Shown: piece after piece, positions 35,051 through 46,906 of the stretch
How positions within the stretch are numbered: position 1 is the stretch's first letter
Layout: the number at the start of each line of letters is the position of its first letter
Assembly (NCBI GenBank): GCA_963682055.1
Contig: OY821750.1
Coordinates: 3,350,501 to 3,414,500 of the forward strand
Length of the DNA: 64,000 nucleotides
Origin: Primula veris
Taxonomy: Eukaryota; Streptophyta; Magnoliopsida; Ericales; Primulaceae
Direction of reading: 5' to 3'
Translations under genes and position numbers: made by a program
The notes under the pieces: model-generated
Seen by the model: the letters and a program-made list of their open reading frames with translations, nothing else
What the model was told of the DNA's origin: nothing
Database searches by the model: none

Positions 35051-36689
35051 TATAAATAGTACTCTTTAAGTATGAGATGAATCATGAATATCAATAGGAC
35101 ATTACCATTAGAAATGTTGTAGGAGTTGTTACAAAAAAAATTATAAACTGTACATTAGTTTGTGAAGAGAAAGGGAATCATCATTTTTAGTATGTGCTTT
35201 GCCTTTTCATTTGTGTTTTCGAGATTTCTTTTCCTCTATTTAGACCTACAATTAATGTTTGTTTATTGGAAAAGTAAATTATATGGGTCTTTATATTTTA
35301 ACGAGTATGATTAGATGTTTTTGTCTAAATTCCTAACTTTAGACCATTTCTTGGGAAACATTTTAATTTTGCTATGTAGTTTGCATACTAGTACTGCGAC
35401 TTAAAAAAATTCTTCGTTTGTTTATAACTGATGAAGTTTTGGTTTCGGTTTGGTGAGAGCCCCTTGATTTCATACATTGTATACACACACATGTGTACGA
35501 CTTAGAAAAAAATTATCAAAAATTTCTGGCAGAAAAATAATAAAGTCACTGTACCTAGAGTTCTCAATAAGATCCGCTTGAGACTCCGCTGACAATTTGA
35601 GAAATTTTCACAGTTTGGCGATTAACGAAGCCTTGGTGGCCAATTAGTTAATAACTCGTAGCGTGTATAGAAGCTTGTATTTTAGTTAATAACTCGTAGC
35701 GTGTATAGATAGCTTGTATTTAATTTCGTGCCCTTTTGGACGGAGGTATTGCCTCGATTTATTTCATTTGGTCGGTTTAATCTTTAAAAAAAATCACACT
35801 TTCATCTATAAACATCCAGTCTCGTTTTTTTCCCTAGGCTACATTTTAACCATCCCTCAAGTTATATTGTCTTTCATGACTTCGTTATCCATTTTTATCC
35901 GAATTCATTTAAAAACAATAGTAACTACTTTGTCCCCAATACTATTGGTATGTAAGTGCAAACATCAAAAGGTTCAAATGTTTTTTTTTTCAAACAAATT
36001 ATTGTTGATAAGCCTCACAAATCCTCAAGAAAACACGGTAGAAAGCGTGTATTATTATTTTAAAGAAAAGTCTAGACGATATATATTTGTGCAGTTGACG
36101 ACCCTGACAGGCTTAAGCAAACAAGAAGAATCAATTTTAAAATTTATATTTGCCCACTTGACTACTTACATTTACTTTTTACATATAAGTACAAAACAAC
36201 GAAGAAAAAAATGTACTTATTTGTGTTTTCCAGAGAGAAAAAAATACTTAATTTTAAGTAAACAGTTTGATAATTTTTTCAAATAAGAATGCTTTTCAAC
36301 ATTAAGACATTAATACATTACTTTCAACTACTTTTCACCATTCACAATATATTTTTTACAAATTTACCAAACAAACTTACAAATACTTATAAATACATGA
36401 ATAAGTATACTTTTCGACCTTTACATACAAAAAAAGCATACTTGTATACTTTTAATATACAAACAAACAAAGCTATACATAAAACGAGTTGAGACAAGAA
36501 AATTTAAGAATGAATTAATCAACATAGCAATTTTTGTAAGAAAATTCTCGACGATATTTGCGTAGTTGACAACCACTGCAAAATATTGTTGATTTTATAA
36601 GAGTCAAAAGATATCAGAAAACTCGATCGTCACAAAAACCGTAACTAGTAATCTTATCATAAAAAAACCGTCACAATTTTTATAGCTAT

Positions 36690-36721
<32 letters not shown>

Positions 36722-39349
36722 TATTATTTTTTTTTTTATTTAGTGAAACCTGCCAGGCTTAAGTAAACAAAAAGAATCAGTTTTAAAATCTTTTTCCTCT
36801 TTTCTATTTGCCCACTTGAATAACCCACTTGCAAGACTAGGTTCACGTCTGTGTATTTATTGAATACATAAAATGAGATGAGCCAAGAAAATTAAAGAAT
36901 TAACTAATCAACATTGCAAGTTGCATTTGTTTTTATAAACCAACTTGTGCTTATATTTTATAAGTCAAGTTGCATTTAGTTAGTTGGCCTAGTTGGTCCA
37001 ACTTTCACTGCTTTAATCAACCATTATTTCTTCATCTTTATATTCGTCATTTGTGGACAATAATATTCCACATTTTCCAAATTTATTTGTTATTTTGTTC
37101 TCGTTTTTTGTTCAATATACATTTCCATGTTCTAGAACTCTTATGCACACAGCACAATCGAATAGATTATTTAATTTCCTAGCTAAAATATATGCGACAT
37201 AATGAGGAACGAAAGTTTTAAAACAGCAGAAAAATATGCACAGTGAGCTTATTAAATATGTGAATGATACTATTAAAACTGATACTATTTTATCATATAT
37301 ATTTAAAATATTACAGTGATTCTAATCTTGTCTTTTTGAAAAAATATCGGGGGTTGTAACGTATTAGTTGAAAAACACACATCTTTTGAAAATAGGATGG
37401 GCTCTCTCTCATTAGAACGTTTAGAATGAATTCTATATCTTTATATAGTGATTCTAAATATGTTTATATAAGTCTACGTTAGTGACATAATAGCCTAATA
37501 AATTAGAGTTTATCTTAATCAGAATCGAACTTGAACTCATCAACATGAGATCTTTCTTATATGATTAAATTAGAGTTCATTCCACTAAATAACTCTAATT
37601 GAAATCTCTTATCTATTCCGAATTTTTTACGAGTTTTCTAGAAAATAATTCGTTACATATCATTATGTTTAAAATGTCACCAGGTTAAGATTAAACAGAT
37701 ACTCACTTACTAAATTAAATAACTGACAATTTTATATTTATTAAGCATATTGTATTATTTAATAAATATCACTTAACTTAATTAGTGTATCGGATTAATA
37801 AATCCACCTGTAGGGGTTTGATACAAAAAAATACTTATAAGCTTTCAAGGGTATCATCAATCTCAATGCTGGGACGTGAATTCCTTCATTTACTAATAAA
37901 CACTATACTCGAAACGTCACCGTACAACTCACTGAGTTTATAACTCATAAATAATTACATTATTTTATGAACCAAAACGATAATCATTTATCGTACATGT
38001 TCAATTAATAAAATCAGGATTAAGAGTTTAAACAAATTATATGACCACAAGACGTTAATTATTTTATCTAGTCTGTACAAAAATAATTATCTTGTTACAT
38101 TCATGTTTAATACACTCAAAGTGCACTAACGTATAAAGTTGGATTACTCCATTTATTTTAGTCAAGACAAATCAACTAAAATTATACATTAAAACTCTAC
38201 CGATGGTCTGTAAAGTTTCATCTAAAGTTGTAAACAATTACTTATATTATATAACAACCGATAGTCTAATCTTCCGTGTGTAAATCGTTTTCTACACACT
38301 AGAATATATACAAAATATAAGATTAGACATTTATTTGTGCATTAATAATTAAAACAAATAACAGATTGTTAATATAAAATCTTATAAAAATATAACAACG
38401 TCCATTAAAAAAAAATACTAAATTAAAAACAACATTTATTTTAAGCGTATTTCCTAACACTTGTAACAATGTGCAAGTAGAGTGATCTACTGATCGTAAT
38501 TTTAAAACAGTATAATTGTCTGATATTGTAACGTGCAATGCAAAACCTAGCTATGCTAGCTTTTCTTATCTTTAAAATAATATATAGTTCACTTAGGAAA
38601 TTAATAACGTCTTATTATAACATACACTATTTTTTTTTATATTAATGATGGTAAAAAACCATTTTCTTCATTAACATATAATGATAGAAATTAATTAATA
38701 AATAAGTGGAGGAAAAACATAACATAACTAGACTTGGGACTTTGTAATGTACCAAATGCATAATCATACTGCTCTGCTATATATATAACATTGTGCAATC
38801 TTCTAAATATAATTTAGAATTAAACCTCCCTAATCCTGATCTGTAACACAAAACAAACAAATGACAAGTTACACAAATTTTATTAACTGAAGCGAACATC
38901 AACTGCACGTTTTATGATCTTAATTTAGAACAAAATAAAGAAAGAGAAAAATATATAATCCCTTACATAAAGTCACTCGTACAGACTCGTTCATCGAAAT
39001 ACCTTGCATCTTTTAAACATAATTCGATTGTGAATAAATTGTTTTGTATTTTTAGAAGTTATTAACATTTATCCTGAACAAGAAATATTAACAAATAAAT
39101 TGATGTACTTAAGTTTTACCCCCATATATATTCAACTTATTAACAAGTTCTGGATAGGCCAGAACTGATTTACATTCAAACCAAATGAAATTAATGAAGG
39201 CCTCTTCTGTTCACCAAATAAAAAAAAATACGAAGAAACAACTAAAGTGGTAACGATTTGCACTCAGTATTCCCAATAATCTTGACATCATCAACATGAT
39301 CGCTCAGCTCGTCTGAAAAAGGTTAGTTTTGCGCCATTACAAAATCTTT
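35051..39349. other. Gene-free stretch between TBL and PYL
   Basis: 4.3 kb with no recognised gene. The 190-codon open frame at 35714-36286 is AT-driven and lacks a domain. A 41-bp tandem duplication occurs at 35646-35722 (gttaataactcgtagcgtgt). A TA microsatellite lies at about 36692-36711. The start holds the TBL 3' UTR and the end the PYL 3' UTR. Confidence 0.55.
36085..36915. repeat. Diverged direct repeat, 0.65 kb apart
   Basis: caggcttaagcaaacaagaa, then tcaattttaaaat and tttgcccacttga (36108-36162), recur with changes at 36753-36817. A second pair (gacaagaaaatttaagaatg, 36492; gccaagaaaattaaagaatt, 36883) supports two copies of a longer unit. The unit also carries cgacgatatttgcgtagttg-type text. 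Probably a diverged repeat family. Confidence 0.5.
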
Positions 39350-39940
39350 CTAATTTTTGTTCCCTGAATTCTCAGCGAGCCGAGTCAAAGACTGAAGATT
39401 ACAACGTACGATCGTATCGACAAACACACACGTATCCTCCTTTGTATTTCCAATCGGTACATCAACCACATATGACTCAACGACAAGTGTCCCTTTCCCA
39501 TTCACCGCCCTATGCAACGTAGTCACCGACCTATAGTCCTTCAACCTATGGTCTCCACCTACAACCCTAAAGCTTATAACATGATTTTCTTCGTCTAATA
39601 TCTCTAGCCTCTCGGTACTCGACCCTGCTGGAATACCCGATACAACCTGGACTTCACGTAGGGTTCCCACACCACCGTCTCCGACGATGACATGACAGCT
39701 TTTTAGGAAATTTTTGTATGCTTGTGGGTTGTCGAAGCGGCGAACAAAGGACCATACGGTGGAAACTGGGGCCGATATGGTTTTTACCACGGCAGAGCAA
39801 CACTTGTTTGAACTTGTCATGTGTGTATGGTATTGTAGGGCTTCGTTCGGTACGGATATATCGGAAGGTGTCCATATTGTTTGTGCCGAAACAGGTGTCG
39901 GAAGGGTGGTGATGGGGCGGTGGATGTGAAAAGTGGTCAT
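39350..39940 (-). CDS. PYL4: Abscisic acid receptor PYR/PYL/RCAR, PYL4-6 type
   Basis: Single exon, 196 residues, as is usual for the PYL4/5/6 subgroup. A START/Bet v I-type fold covers about residues 47-190. Key elements are the ABA-contacting Lys76 (in AYKNFLKSC), the gate loop SGIPA at 101-105 and the latch HRL at 131-133. STERLEILDEE and the C-terminal helix with TIVRCNLQSLTRLAE complete the fold. These receptors bind ABA in the cytosol or nucleus and then inhibit clade A PP2C phosphatases, releasing SnRK2 kinases. The gate is normally SGLPA; Ile replaces Leu here, a conservative change next to the hormone pocket. PYL4 is chosen over PYL5/6 on general likeness only. Confidence 0.95.
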   Translation of the reverse strand: MTTFHIHRPITTLPTPVSAQTIWTPSDISVPNEALQYHTHMTSSNKCCSAVVKTISAPVSTVWSFVRRFDNPQAYKNFLKSCHVIVGDGGVGTLREVQVVSGIPAGSSTERLEILDEENHVISFRVVGGDHRLKDYRSVTTLHRAVNGKGTLVVESYVVDVPIGNTKEDTCVFVDTIVRCNLQSLTRLAENSGNKN

Positions 39941-40065
39941 GGCTTATTGTTTTATGTATATGTATGTATTTCTATGATCACTCTATGTGATTAAGAAGGT
40001 GGAGGTAAGGTAATGAAGCAAAGCAAAGTTGTTTATGGGAGGATGTATATTGAATTGATGTGTGG

Positions 40066-40083
40066 AAGTTTATATATATATAG
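40066..40083 (-). promoter_or_regulatory. TATA box of PYL gene
   Basis: A TATATATATATA run on the minus strand about 130 bp upstream of the PYL start codon. This would place transcription start roughly 100 bp before the ATG. It is called from position and sequence only. Confidence 0.6.
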
Positions 40084-41989
40084 ATAGGGTGAATAACATC
40101 AATATTGGTCCTAAAAGAGTATAACAAAGTGTACTTAGTCCTTTGAGTATGAACTATAAGATCACTAACATCAACACCATCAAATGATATAGTATAGTTT
40201 CTTCATTCTTCATAGCTTTTGCATAAGAAATTAGGCAATGCATCAATCACCCCTTTATAAAATCGATAATGTTTTCCTAACTAAACGGTATAAACTTCAT
40301 CTTCGAAAAACATTTATCCATTCATAAGACTATAAAAACATTATCAAATCCCGAAAAAGAACGAAGATGAAGTTAATGTCTAGTTTGGAAACAAGTGGTT
40401 CTCGAAGAAATAGTCTTGGACAGGAGTTGTTAAAGCACTCACGGGCAAAAAGCGATAACTAACTTATATAACAACCCATCGATCGGGCTCTGTGTCGATG
40501 GTTAGCCAGGTCCATGCTACCAACCATCAAAATGTTAAATAAATAACCTAATCTATCTTTTAACTAAATAGGTCAGTCGGAAGTTATGTAACAACTCTTT
40601 AGTTTTGTCATTTTTATCCCATTTTCAATGTTTCCTTTTGTTTATAATAATGTCTTTTAGTGTTTGATCACTTCCATTCACAACCTCTTATAGCTGAACA
40701 CTTTACCGTGCCTTAGGAGTTTGTATATAGTGCCTAAAGTGTTGGTATTTTTACAAAAATCCAATATTTCAATTTTGCTAAGACTATGAGGATCACTCAT
40801 GTTATTAGCCATATATGTATGTGAGTGTGATTATTTTGGGGGATATTTGTTTTGTTTTTGCCAACTTGTGTTGTGTGTGGTCTAATTAAACAAGTTATGG
40901 AGTAGAAGAGTCCATTGGGTTGAAAGAGGGGGCGTAGTTGTTATCAAGCCTAACAACTTCCCTTGAACAAATGTCTCTTCCAATGCAATTTTAATCGATA
41001 ATTTTTTCATATCTACGTTGTCAGAAAAAATATTTTTAAAAATTAATCACGTAGTTCATGGTTAGAACTATATGATGGAATTTTCAATTTTTTTATTTCG
41101 AAAATTTTGATATGAAAAATTTAATTGTTAAAATTACATTTATTTTCGTAAGAGACATTTGTTTAATACGAGGAAGTATATGCAAGTGGATTCTCAAGTT
41201 GCGACCTCCTTTAATGGACAATTTTATGGCCAATATGTCCCTCTATTTTTTAAATAAGCAATTGAAGTTGTCTTTTTTTCTTTATTTTTTTTACTTTCAT
41301 AATGAAACTATACGAGTTCATCACCTAAATAGATTTTAATTATAGTGAGAATACCGATGGTTAATAAAATTGGTAGGCATTGCGGTCTTGCAAAGAAAGG
41401 TTCGGACATTGTCGAAGGGATACAAAAGTACATTTTGTGATGGGTAAAACCTTAACATATAATGAAGGGAATATTGTTGTGGCACACCGTTTAATATGAC
41501 AGCAAAATTGTTTCGAGGCCATTTAAATGACTTGAAAATGTCATCAAGATCGACTACAACCTAAGTCGAAAGAGCTGGTCTCGGCTAAAGCAAGTCGGGA
41601 TAACAAAGAGAGGGAGAGTGATACACTGAAACAACGTTGTCCGAGACCTTTTTAGAGTGTGCAAATTTGTTTCTATACTTGCAAAGTAAGAGTAAAATGA
41701 ATTTAATGGAAGGATAAGGTTCTATTTATCAATCGAATCAAGGCCAATGGGTACAAGTATATCAATAATGTATATCATATCACCAAAATCAGTTTTTTTT
41801 GTGGGTTCATGTGCAATTTATGAATAGTCACCCTTAGCTATTTGTGTACAGAACTGTATTTCCTGACTAAGTTAAAATATCGTACAACCTGAACATGGAA
41901 CCTATTGACATACAGTGATATTTTCTTTATCCTCTGGCAAATTTATAAAATAATAATTTTTACATTTAAAAATATTGTTACACTATCTA

Positions 41990-42175
41990 TTCAACATTAA
42001 ACGATAAATATATCGTGATTAAATTGTTAAAATCTAAATTTTTAAAATTTATTCAAATAGTTTAACATTTGAACTATTTAATTAACTTTTGAAAAATTCG
42101 ATTCCGACAATTTAGATATGACTTATTTATCGATCAAAATCACACGTAGTTTCGTATACTACCAATATCAACTTG
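41990..42175. mobile_element. Decayed MITE related to 34450-34685
   Basis: Contains the family's aatttaacatttgaactat-like centre, flanked by an inverted pair (taaattgttaaaatc/gacaatttagatatgac) and cgatcaaaatcacacgtagt near the right end. Terminal sequences have decayed. Confidence 0.45.
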
Positions 42176-44855
42176 CATTATTTTTACTATTAGTATGCGG
42201 TACTATTATGAGTTGGAAAATCAAAGCTTTTCATAAAATGTTCAGACAAGCAACCTGTCAAACTTAGGTTAAACATTTTCCTTAGTTGGAATTTTTCATT
42301 ATTTAATAGAGATATGTTACTAGCAATTTGTACTATTTCAAATTTTGTTTACATTCAAAATAGCTGTCAATTGAAATATATATGGTACATATGTATATAC
42401 ACGATAGAATGGTCCTTTTTGCCCTCAAAATTCCAAATTCCAATTCTCTTGTGAACTAAAGTACGTACCGAACCACAAACACCCTCAATTGTTATATTTA
42501 TAGTATAAATTAACCCACATATTTCTTTTTTGGGGAACGATATTTTTTAAGAAGATTTTTATTCATATATCATTAATTTGACAATATTTGTAAGTCTATG
42601 TCAGATTACAGATGATAAAAAAAAATATTATTTTCGTAAGTTTTTGTTATATATATTTTTATTTAATAATTCAAATAAACACTAAAAAAAAGCTTAAAAG
42701 CTGTTTTTTTTATATTTTAATATCTTTCTCGTGTAGATTATAATATATTTTTTAAGGTTAAAAACAGTTTTTAACCTCTTTTTTTATATTTTAATATCTT
42801 TACCGTATATATTAAAATTTGTTTTTTAAGTTTAAAAACAGTTTTTAAATTCTTTTTTATTGGGTAGGTTAAGTGAAAGTTAAATTAGTTTCGACCTGGA
42901 TTCAATTTTTTTTTTTATAAACTATAACCTATAGCTAATATTCTCCATAAATAATTGTATTCAAAAATCTCAGAATTAATCTGTCGACCTTATCTATCAC
43001 CACATACTTTTATCAAATCTGATATTTTATAGGGGGTAGAACCCACTCTTCAAATTATTAAATTAAAGATTGGCATTTGCCGACTTGAGTGATTATCTTT
43101 AGATTCTTTTACACATGCATGTCTAAATTAATTACCAATCATACCCTTAGCTTTGAAAAACTTTAATTTGTACAACTTAAATGATAGTGTAATAGCTTAA
43201 TGTCATTTCCTTTTTAGGAAGTTAGATGATGGATCAATATTTTTGAATAAATTTTATTTTGATTCAATTTATTAGTTTACATTGGAACAAATAGTTCCCA
43301 AATTTTAACAAATTAAAAGTAGCTTTGTACTTCATATAAAAAAAAAATTAAACTCTACAGTGTCAAAGTAAAAAAGAAGATTTTAGTAAATGATCATAAC
43401 AGAAGGGATTAATTTAGTCCTAAATGAAACATGTTGTCATCACTTAATATGGTGTTAATCGTTTGAAATCTTTTACACGACTAATTATGTGACCTTGTCA
43501 AGTACCACATATTTGTTCCAGTACTATGGGGACCAAATATAAAAAAAAAAAACATTTGAGGGGAAATATTGAGATCATTAGTGTAAAAAACATTTCTTTG
43601 TGTGTCAAATTTCCTTATCCGTGTGTACGAAGTCATATCATCACTTTTTGGATAAAATAAAAATAAATCCAAAGGGGATCCATGACCAATGAACTATTTA
43701 TGAATCAATGTATATCGTAGTATATACGCGGTTTACGACCAAAAATATCTCCTTATATCACAACTCTTTAAAAATATCTCCTTATATCACAACTCTTTTA
43801 GTTTTAACGGTATGTTAACTTGGTCTTATTCCATGGTTAATACATTTGCGACTGTAGAATTTTAGAAGATCGTTGAGACTCTTTTTACTTATGTTTTATT
43901 TGGTTTATTATGTATTATTTGCTATGATGGTTGATTTAGTTAGAATTTTATATTTGTGAGCTAGTGTTGCTATTTATTTTAAGTTCTATTATTTAGTCAT
44001 TTGTAGCTGGTTCAATAGAATGTCAATCTTGTAATAGTGCACGTTATTATTAATAATAATGAGCAAGTTCGTAAAAAAAAAATAAAAAAAATACATTTGC
44101 GACCATAATAAATGAGCCTTTTCGGTTAACCTCTTTCTTACAAAGCTGTAAAGACTAAATTAACTAAGATATATATTGTGACAAAAAAAAACTATTAAAT
44201 ACGGACATGATTTATGTGAAAAAAACAAATAGAATTTATGTGATTATAAGTATATATTAGTAATTTAGTTTATTTATTCATGCACCCATTTTTTTTATTT
44301 TTTTTCAGTCATGTAAGATCCAAACAGGGATCAAATGAAACATAATATGTAATACCGATCTCAAGTATAAAATAAAAATTAAAAATCGACATGATATCTT
44401 TGAACACACACGAGACTTGCGTAAATATCTTCCCTAATATATTGGTGTATGTATACTATATTATTTGGAAGAAAAACCTAGAAAATGATATATCTGCGTC
44501 TGAAATTTTGTAAGTAATGCCAAATATTCACATATTATTGTAAAAGATGTAGAAAATGTGTGAAAAGGATTGGTGACAAGGCATGAAATACGAACAAATT
44601 TTACAATGGGTGTCAAATCATTAATTTTAACAAGTTATAGTATTGCATGTTGAAAAAGTAAAAAAAAAATTACATTCTAAAACTGATGGGGTCATTGATA
44701 ATAACCACTTGGCTTTTCCCTTATAACATCTTTGATACATAAGAAAACATGTAAATTGTAATAGGGACATTTGGTTATAAGATCAAGGAAAACCTTGGCA
44801 TATAATGGAATTGAAATTTCAAGTGGATTTAAAATCATATAAGTATATTAACCTA

Positions 44856-45012
44856 ATACATATTAATAAATCCAAAAATATTCATTTTAAAATTAATTTA
44901 AAATTAAAAATACTATTGGTTAAAATGACACACCCTAAATAATAGTATATTTTTTAGTTTTAATTTTAAATTAATTTTAGGATATATATTTTTGGGTTCA
45001 TTAACATGTGTC
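44856..45012. mobile_element. Foldback element with ~60-bp arms
   Basis: The left arm (ccaaaaatattcattttaaa and attaatttaaaattaaaaa) is the near reverse complement of the right arm (tttaattttaaattaatttt and aggatatatatttttggg), around a loop with gacacaccctaaataatag. The phrase gacacaccctaaataat recurs just outside at 45021. Non-coding. Confidence 0.65.
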
Positions 45013-45179
45013 AGGTTTTAGTGACACACCCTAAATAATAATGGACTAGATTCACGGTAGTGTTAATCGTTCGATATTGATTCCAAAACATTAAAACAAA
45101 AATGTAACGTACAAAATTACATTATTTAAAAAAAAATAAAAAATTTAAAAATTTAAAAATTTTAAAAAATTTCATTTTT

Positions 45180-45227
45180 GCTGCCTGAAAAATTTAAGAC
45201 AGACTGTCTTGAATTTTTCAACGCAGC
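45180..45227. repeat. Short strong hairpin
   Basis: gctgcctgaaaaatttaaga pairs with tcttgaatttttcaacgcag around the centre cagactg. The stem is about 20 bp with two or three imperfections. The role is unknown; it could be two abutting transposon ends. Confidence 0.6.
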
Positions 45228-45894
45228 CAAAATATATGTTTAACCTTAATTCAAAAACTGATCATGTAGCAAGTTCAATGAATATGATCTGGAAAAAAAC
45301 AAGGTCTTGAAAGAGGTGCTTGAGTGTAAATGTAACTTTTTCTTGGGTCGATTCTTAAGTGTGCATATATCACATCATTCATTGTCTATATAGTACAGAA
45401 TCAAGGTTAATAAAGTGAATATAGACTTGTCTACATATCCAGTTTACGAGAAAAAAAAAAAGGGAGATTCAGAGTAATTAGTATATACAATTGTATTATT
45501 TATTACAAGTTTGTACCACAATTTGGCTTAAAAATTGAAATTGTTTAATTCAAATGGCCAATTTGTGGAGTATGGTGAAGGATCAGAGGAAGCTACCACC
45601 ATTGTAGTTGTCAAATTATCCTAATTAAAAGCCAACAAGCACATTTTATAGTAGTTTATCTCAGACCTACCCAACACGAATGAAAATGACTTTTTTTTTA
45701 ATTCCAAGTTGAAATATATTTTTGCAGTTTAGGTAAAATACAAGATTTATACTATGTATATCCAAAGACAGCTTAATAAAACATGTTTTGTCTGGTTATA
45801 TCTGCTATGTACTTAATAAACTACATCACATGAGACATGTACTTAGCCTCTACATCCATTCCGATTTACTTACCCATCACAAAAATTAAAATAC

Positions 45895-46080
45895 ACAAGC
45901 AATTTTTACTTGTAAAAAACTCGTATTTAAATTGTCGAAATGGAAAATTTCAAAATCTAAAACTGTAATTTAACATTTAAACTATGCTACGAAATTTTAA
46001 ATTTGACACTTTAGGTATCAGTTTTTTGCAAGTCAAAACTTCGTATTGTTTCGTAAAATAGAGAATTAAATTGAAACATA
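45895..46080. mobile_element. Decayed MITE related to 34450-34685
   Basis: Shares the central taatttaacatttaaactat motif, the aattgtcgaaatggaaaatt flank and cttcgtattgtttcgtaaaa at the right end with the better preserved copies. Confidence 0.45.
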
Positions 46081-46229
46081 AGGAATAGGATAAAAAGAAT
46101 TGCATAAGGTGCGTTAAGAAACTATATGTAACCATAGAGATGATTTCATAATACAAAAAAAGAGGGTTTGTACTTTGTACTTAGAAACTGCTAACAATTT
46201 TTTTTTTTACAAATCAGGTTTCATGACTA

Positions 46230-46465
46230 CTTCATCCGTTCCCAATTAAATATCATCTACGAAATTACGTGTAATTTTGACCGGTTTATAACATGTATCA
46301 AAACTGTCGAAAGGAAAATTTTCAAAACAAAATCATATAATTTAATGTTTGAACTATATGATTTAACTTTAAAAAAATTTCATTCTATTAATTTTAATAC
46401 AAGTTATTGACCGGTCAAAATTGCACGTAATTTATTAATTGACTATTAATTGGGGACGGAGTGAG
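46230..46465. mobile_element. Stowaway-like MITE downstream of CLASSY
   Basis: Ends cttcatccgttcccaattaa and ttaattggggacggagtgag, flanked by TA. The interior has ttttgaccggtttataacat and ttgaccggtcaaaattgcac. Same family and length as 34450-34685. It lies about 450 bp beyond the CLASSY stop codon. Confidence 0.88.
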
Positions 46466-46906
46466 TAATAAATATGCACATGCATGCTGAACCGAAAATG
46501 GTGGGTGCCAAAATATAAACAAAAGAATAGATTACATAGAACTTTTGGGGGTACCAAATGTATAATTTTGAAAAAAATTGCACTACGTGGAATTTTTAAA
46601 ATTATGGGGGTGACGTGGCACCCTATGGTCACGACTTAGTTTCCCCCGTGTGCATGCATGCACAGTTATATACAGCTTCAAGTTTATCGAACAAGAGTAT
46701 GGGAAATATCTTCTTTGATTAATAGCAGCTTAATATGAAAACTTAAATGCATAACTTACATACAATACAAATCCCCCATCAGCAAAATCAAGGACAGAAA
46801 GTACTCATTAATTAAGTCGATATTCGATAACCTTGAAGAAAAATTCTAGGCGCAACAAAAGGCTAAGATTGACCTATTTACACTGCAACGAATTTTCAAG
46901 GCAAAC

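Larger units (their letters stand above)
40084..46906. other. Gene-free, MITE-rich stretch between PYL and CLASSY
   Basis: Almost 7 kb without a recognised gene. Besides the MITEs listed separately, it has an exact 29-bp tandem duplication at 43741-43798 (aaaaatatctccttatatca start) and poly-A/T runs. All open frames are short and AT-driven. The right end should contain the CLASSY 3' UTR. Confidence 0.6.

Noticed and set aside
35714..36286. 190-codon plus-strand frame, the longest unexplained one
   Set aside because: Rich in Phe, Ile, Lys and Leu as expected from AT-rich DNA, contains part of a dispersed repeat, and shows no domain, start context or splice structure.
39654..39929. Three overlapping open frames in the PYL gene, two of them antisense
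   Set aside because: Shadows of the PYL coding exon.
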